Assembly: GCA_964570625.1 (NCBI GenBank)
Contig: CAZMYW010000014.1
Location: forward strand, 1 to 64,000
Direction: 5' to 3'
DNA from: JBFLXB01 sp964570625
GTDB lineage: Bacteria; Nitrospirota; Nitrospiria; 2-01-FULL-66-17
Length of the DNA: 64,000 bases
Shown in pieces: positions 60,501-64,000 of this stretch. The notes under the pieces are model-generated. The model had not been told where the DNA came from and did no database searches. It saw nothing but the letters and a program-made list of their open reading frames with translations. The translations under genes were made by a program, and so were the position numbers. Position 1 is the first letter of the stretch. The number at the start of each line of letters is the position of its first letter.

Positions 60501-60866
60501 ATGGCGGGGATGACGAACGCTGTTAAAGGTGTGTTGCTCTCGGCCCTGGTCTTTCCAGGCCTTGGACAGATCGCGCTCAAGCGGTATCAGCGTGGCGTCG
60601 TGTTGATGCTGGTTACCGTGGCCGGCCTTGTGGTGATTGTGGTCAAAGCCACACGGGAGGCCTGGAGAATTCTTGAAACGATTGAAGTGGGAGGTGGCGT
60701 CATTGATCAGGACGCAATGTCACGCGCCATCGCCGAAGCCACTGCCTGGTCCGGCAACCTCTCCTTCAACCTTCTCCTTTTCGTGATCACGATCTGCTGG
60801 ATTTACGCGGCGGTTGATGCCTATCGCATTGGAAAACAACAGGACCTTCGTCAGGGTGATAGTTGA
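60501..60866 (+). CDS. Small integral membrane protein with PGLG motif
   Basis: The 121-residue product has two strong membrane segments (about 34-52 and 92-110) and an N-terminal hydrophobic hairpin with VFPGLGQIALKRYQRGVVLM, similar to TM2/DUF5683-like membrane proteins. The same PGLG pattern occurs in the N-terminal extension of the signal peptidase at 62301. Function is unknown. The start could be ATG 60501 or 60510. Confidence 0.65.
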   Translation: MAGMTNAVKGVLLSALVFPGLGQIALKRYQRGVVLMLVTVAGLVVIVVKATREAWRILETIEVGGGVIDQDAMSRAIAEATAWSGNLSFNLLLFVITICWIYAAVDAYRIGKQQDLRQGDS

Positions 60867-61003
60867 ACTGGACCCACGAGGGGACGTTCCTAAAGCAGAA
60901 AAGGTTCCAGTCTGGGCTCAAATACGGGATAACACGAGGCTTCGCTCTGGCTTCGCACCGGGCGGGTGGGCACGCTGGCATGCTCTCTGGGATCCGAGTC
61001 GAT

Positions 61004-61729
61004 ATGGATTCTCGATTGGAATGGTGGGTGATTCCCCTCGTGCTGGTCGTCGGCGGGTGTACGACGACCGAGGATGTGAAGATCGATGATCGAGTGTTCT
61101 TTTCGTCCCTGAGACTGACGCACGATCTGTCTGATGCGGTTAAAACCAAAGAAAATGAGAACGCATCGCGGGTAGCGGTTGAACTGGATCTTCATCATGC
61201 TTCTGGAACCGGATCGCAAAGCCTTGGGGTTTCCCAATTGATTGACTTTGGTGGGATCCAATTCAATGGGCCGGCTCAAGTCGAAGAAGACTATGATCTC
61301 CTTGCCGCATCGCTGGCCATTCGGGTCGGCATGAATGATCCAACTGAGCGTTCCAGATTCGGCGTTCTTCTGGGGCTGAGCATCCAGGACTTCGATCTTC
61401 ACGTCAAGGCCGGGACGGTGTCTGCGGAAGATAATAGACGATCGATCGGGCCGCTTTTCGGGGTGGAGGGTTCTCTGGAGGTCTATTCATGGCTTGACCT
61501 CTATGGTCGGGTGACCCAGGCGATCGGTTTCAGCGATGCGACAAGCACCCTGGGGTTGGTTGAACTGGGACTGTCCGTCCGGCCCTATCCCCACGTGGCC
61601 CTTACGGGCGGGTTTCGTCGGGAGAGATACACGCAACCCCGCCTCCTTACACAAATGATGGGTTTCGATGACACGAGAATAGACCTGAAGCTTCGCGGTC
61701 CGGTGGTTGGCCTTCAACTCGATTTTTGA
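61004..61729 (+). CDS. Probable lipoprotein with beta-barrel-like domain
   Basis: From ATG 61004 the 241-residue product begins MDSRLEWWVIPLVLVVGGCT, a lipoprotein signal with lipobox VVGGC. The frame is open upstream to a TTG at 60863, which would add 47 non-conserved residues. The mature part has amphipathic strands (AVELDLHHAS, LYGRVTQAIGFSDATST, VALTGGFRRERY) ending in GLQLDF, a terminal phenylalanine suited to outer-membrane insertion. A barrel with a lipid anchor is unusual, so either the signal or the barrel reading may be wrong. Unknown family. Confidence 0.6.
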   Translation: MDSRLEWWVIPLVLVVGGCTTTEDVKIDDRVFFSSLRLTHDLSDAVKTKENENASRVAVELDLHHASGTGSQSLGVSQLIDFGGIQFNGPAQVEEDYDLLAASLAIRVGMNDPTERSRFGVLLGLSIQDFDLHVKAGTVSAEDNRRSIGPLFGVEGSLEVYSWLDLYGRVTQAIGFSDATSTLGLVELGLSVRPYPHVALTGGFRRERYTQPRLLTQMMGFDDTRIDLKLRGPVVGLQLDF

Positions 61730-61933
61730 GAAGCAGTGGTGGTTCGATTCTCACGTGCTGCCATGGCCAGGCGGGGTCCGGGGTCGGACCGGCCGAAGTG
61801 CTTGAAAGATCGGCGGCAGTTCGTCAGAATGGGGCACTTGAGCGGCACCGAACCACGCCGCTAGGGGGAACCATGCCGCGGGCGAATCGGTGTCTTGTTC
61901 CCCATGCCTATCGGGTTTGTCAGGAGGACTGCC

Positions 61934-62299
61934 ATGAAGAGTGGACCGACCAAGGTGATCATCAAGAACAACGGACTGGTTGACGCAACAACCGGCGCGC
62001 TGATCAAAGAGGGGCTTGCGACCCGGAAGGAGATCGAAGACTACGCGGCGCACCACTATATCGCGTTGCCGGTCGTGGACCGCGCGGGGCGCGAATGGTC
62101 GTTCGACGGCCAACCGGTGTATTGCTTTCACGGCGGGACGTACGAGAGCTTGGCCCAGGACCTTCCTCACGCCAGACCCTGCCCTGATTGCGGGGGGATG
62201 GCACTCCCCAGCGACGAGGTGACCCTGGAGCGGGACTGCGTTCGCTGCACGCAATGCGGCCACGAGTTCGAAGCCCGGCTGGAGATGATGGAGAGCTGA
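61934..62299 (+). CDS. Small zinc-ribbon protein of unknown function
   Basis: The 121-residue product has a C-terminal treble of cysteines forming a ribbon: CPDCGG and CVRCTQCGH. The N-terminal 70 residues (VIIKNNGLVDATTGALIKEG, RKEIEDYAAHHYIALPVVD) show no known domain. AGGAGGA at 61922-61928 supports ATG 61934. It ends one base before the TTG of the signal peptidase gene, so they are cotranscribed. The 204 bases upstream hold nothing I recognise. Confidence 0.65.
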   Translation: MKSGPTKVIIKNNGLVDATTGALIKEGLATRKEIEDYAAHHYIALPVVDRAGREWSFDGQPVYCFHGGTYESLAQDLPHARPCPDCGGMALPSDEVTLERDCVRCTQCGHEFEARLEMMES

Positions 62300-62300
62300 T

Positions 62301-63182
62301 TTGCTGCGTCACGCGCGTAAGCCGTGGGTTGCGTTCCTGCTCAGCCTTCTGACGCCGGGGCTCGGGCATGTATACAACAGCGATCTCGCCGGCGGGATCG
62401 TGCGATATGTTGCGGTGACGGTCATCGTCGGCACCGCCCTCGTCGCATGGGCGTACCTCGTCCCTTCAGTCGTCGCGCTCGGTATCGTCCTCATCGGTGC
62501 GCTGACCGTGTTCGTCGGTGTCGCCATGACCGCGTATCAACAGAGTCGGCACCTTCCAGCGAGCACGCCACGCTTCTGGTACAGCCGATGGTACGGTCTG
62601 CTCGGCATTTTTCTGGTGGCGAGCGTCGCGCTCGATCCGGTTCGTTCAGCAGCCATGAAGTACTTTGCGCAGGCGTACAAGATTCCGGCCGCAAGTATGC
62701 TTCCCACCCTGGCGGTGGGAGATCATGTCTACGTCACCAAGCTCTGTTACGGAGCGAAGCTGCCGTTCACGGACACTTTCCTGATGACGTTTCACCCGCC
62801 CGAGCGCGGGGATGTCGTGGTGCTGAAGTACCCGGAAGACGAGCGCAAGGATTTCATCAAGCGGGTGGTGGGTGTTCCGGGCGACGTGGTGGAGGTGCGT
62901 GACAAAGACCTGTACGTGAACGGCGCGAAGGCCGACGCCTCATACATCCAACACACGGATCCCGAGGTTCATCACCAAGACCCTCGCGACAGTTTTGGCC
63001 CGGAGACGGTTCCTCACGGCGCCTACTTCGTGCTGGGCGACAACCGGGATCAGAGCCTGGACAGCCGCTTCTGGGGCTACGTCCAGGAGAACAAGATCCG
63101 CGGCAAGGCCATCCTCATCTATTGGTCCTGGAACAGGGACGAGACCCGCGTGCGGTGGGATCGTATCGGGCGGCGGCTGTAA
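62301..63182 (+). CDS. lepB: Signal peptidase I with N-terminal membrane domain
   Basis: Signal peptidase I removes signal peptides from exported proteins at the inner membrane. The 293-residue enzyme has the catalytic Ser in PAASMLPTLAVGDHV (about 131-145), the Lys in DFIKRVVGVPGD, and box E in LGDNRDQSLDSRFWG. Its N-terminal ~120 residues form several membrane helices starting LLSLLTPGLGHVYNSDLAGG, a PGLG-type domain not found in ordinary LepB. TTG 62301 is used because it directly follows the preceding gene and keeps this domain. Confidence 0.9.
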   Translation: MLRHARKPWVAFLLSLLTPGLGHVYNSDLAGGIVRYVAVTVIVGTALVAWAYLVPSVVALGIVLIGALTVFVGVAMTAYQQSRHLPASTPRFWYSRWYGLLGIFLVASVALDPVRSAAMKYFAQAYKIPAASMLPTLAVGDHVYVTKLCYGAKLPFTDTFLMTFHPPERGDVVVLKYPEDERKDFIKRVVGVPGDVVEVRDKDLYVNGAKADASYIQHTDPEVHHQDPRDSFGPETVPHGAYFVLGDNRDQSLDSRFWGYVQENKIRGKAILIYWSWNRDETRVRWDRIGRRL

Positions 63183-63226
63183 GGCGCCCCCGAGAGACTA
63201 GCCATGTGTGACGTGAGGAGCGAAAC

Positions 63227-63574
63227 ATGAAAGCACGGTTCTGGGTCGTCAGCAATAAAGGCGCTTCATTGCGAGATTCCTTGAATGCCGACCTCCTCAA
63301 AGACAAATCACGCTCGTCCGAAACATCGAAGTATCCGGTACGCCTGATGCAGTCAAAAAAGGCGGATCGTTCTCGTGGTTGGAGTTGGGCGCACAGCCGG
63401 TACGAGGGCAAAGGGTCGGTGAGATATCGATGGAATCCTCAGCTGAACATTCTCGAGTGTTGGACCGTCACCAAAACCAGTAACCGTCCGTATCAGTTAA
63501 TCGGAGAATTTGTCGAGGCGGTGCTGAATTCACAGAAAAAGAACGTGAAGAGCATTCATATCGAAGTGGGTTAA
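63227..63574 (+). CDS. Hypothetical protein
   Basis: The 115-residue product (MKARFWVVSNKGASLRDSLN) is soluble, basic and has a single alpha/beta-like pattern ending NVKSIHIEVG. I do not recognise the family. GAGGAG precedes ATG 63227, which supports expression. The codon use is less GC-biased than the neighbouring lepB. Confidence 0.6.
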   Translation: MKARFWVVSNKGASLRDSLNADLLKDKSRSSETSKYPVRLMQSKKADRSRGWSWAHSRYEGKGSVRYRWNPQLNILECWTVTKTSNRPYQLIGEFVEAVLNSQKKNVKSIHIEVG

Positions 63575-63657
63575 CAGTCCCATGCCTCTCTCGGTGGCGC
63601 ACGTGAGGGGCGCAGTGGGTCCCGCGTCGGATCAGAACAGTCGAACCTCGGGCCGAA

Positions 63658-63756
63658 TCAGCGGCCCTTCTTCGCGGATTTTTCGGCGCGTTTTTCCATC
63701 AGAGTCTTGGCGGGTTTCTTCTTGATCGCTTTGTGTTGTTGTCTGCCCTTGGCCAT
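63658..63756 (-). CDS. Very small basic protein
   Basis: This 32-codon frame (MAKGRQQHKAIKKKPAKTLM, then EKRAEKSAKKGR) is preceded on the minus strand by a perfect AGGAGG at a correct distance from the ATG at 63756. The product is strongly basic, suggesting nucleic-acid binding, but at this length a family cannot be assigned. It lies 23 bases after the partial gene to its right and may be cotranscribed with it. Confidence 0.5.
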   Translation of the reverse strand: MAKGRQQHKAIKKKPAKTLMEKRAEKSAKKGR

Positions 63757-63779
63757 CGCGTTCCTCCTGTGATGTGTGG

Positions 63780-64000
63780 CTAAAACCCCAGCTCTTTCTC
63801 CAGATCTTCTTGCCCCTTCTTGAATTCTTGTTGTTGCTTGTCGTCCTTGGTCATGTCTTGAAGCACTTTCTGCTGTGCTTGTTTTTTTTGCTCAGCTTCC
63901 TTTTCCAAAAGGGCTTGCAACTTATTGATCTTGCCTTCGTTCTCTCCGGTCTCCGAATGACCGATCTCGTAGTAGTCCACCGCTGTCTGATACTCGCCCT
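63780..64000 (-). CDS. C-terminus of a TPR-like protein (partial, runs off the window)
   Basis: The minus-strand frame is open from the window edge to TAG at 63780-63782. It starts GEYQTAVDYYEIGHSETGEN, which looks like a tetratricopeptide helix pair, followed by a lysine/glutamine-rich coiled coil (LEKEAEQKKQAQQKV) ending LEKELGF. A GTG at 63980 could be mistaken for the start, but the frame stays open beyond it and the TPR pattern begins earlier, so this is most likely the end of a longer gene. Confidence 0.6.
   Translation of the reverse strand, partial: GEYQTAVDYYEIGHSETGENEGKINKLQALLEKEAEQKKQAQQKVLQDMTKDDKQQQEFKKGQEDLEKELGF

Noticed and set aside
61738..61765. GGTTCGATTCTCAC resembling the T-arm of a tRNA.
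   Set aside because: The flanking bases do not form a T-stem, there is no acceptor or anticodon stem, and the match is at the end of a coding sequence.

Overview
The window is GC-rich chromosomal DNA from a Gram-negative bacterium. It carries many predicted outer-membrane lipoproteins, TatBC, a complete division/cell-wall (dcw) cluster with a murE whose DNPR motif indicates meso-diaminopimelate peptidoglycan, and a type IV pilus motor operon followed by a PilS/PilR pair. The mixture of features (DivIVA and YggT after ftsZ, paired MoeB/sulfur-carrier genes, COG3014/LPP20/LpoB lipoproteins) suggests Nitrospirota or a neighbouring phylum such as Methylomirabilota. That placement is inferred from gene content only. 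No rRNA, tRNA, CRISPR array, insertion sequence or integrase was found.

Layout. 1-4179 (+): a lipoprotein, tsaB, rimI, a DUF465 protein, tatB/tatC and mutM. 4176-5423 (-): glgC. 5456-9017: a degenerate 3' fragment of a JAMM protease gene, then a large secreted LamG/Ig/FN3/beta-helix protein; the intact JAMM gene lies on the far side. 9018-13977 (-): an eight-gene sulfur-transfer operon with two sulfur carriers, two E1-like adenylyltransferases, cysteine synthase, threonine synthase, a NIL protein and the JAMM protease. 14186-34485 (+): MraZ box, mraZ, rsmH, ftsL, ftsI, murE, murF, mraY, murD, ftsW, murG, murC, murB, ddl, ftsQ, ftsA, ftsZ, pgeF, yggS, yggT, divIVA. 35194-36593 (+): pgsA and aroE. 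36820-44239 (+): pilB, pilT, pilC, pilS, pilR. 44266-48138 (-): five lipoproteins, including an LpoB-type penicillin-binding-protein activator. 48244-50525: an NmrA-like oxidoreductase, a lipoprotein and YaeQ.

50562-60477 is an accessory segment. It holds an outer-membrane barrel gene interrupted by a stop codon, a rhodanese, an ORF6N-domain gene with a 27-bp palindrome inside its coding sequence, three related free-standing palindromes, one broken and one intact HigBA-type toxin-antitoxin locus, a DUF5069 gene, and a two-gene restriction-modification system whose methyltransferase is frameshifted. 60501-64000 holds small membrane and metal-ribbon proteins, a signal peptidase I with a fused membrane domain, and hypothetical genes.

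The most unusual signals are these. First, the ORF6N-associated palindrome family, whose free copies still read as typical ORF6N peptide motifs. Second, a ~125-167 bp dispersed element with inverted ends that sits directly on the stop codons of mraZ, murE and aroE. Third, the sulfur operon, in which one carrier ends in GG-RI and would need trimming by the JAMM protease encoded in the same operon. Fourth, the partial duplication of that protease gene flanking the large secreted protein.
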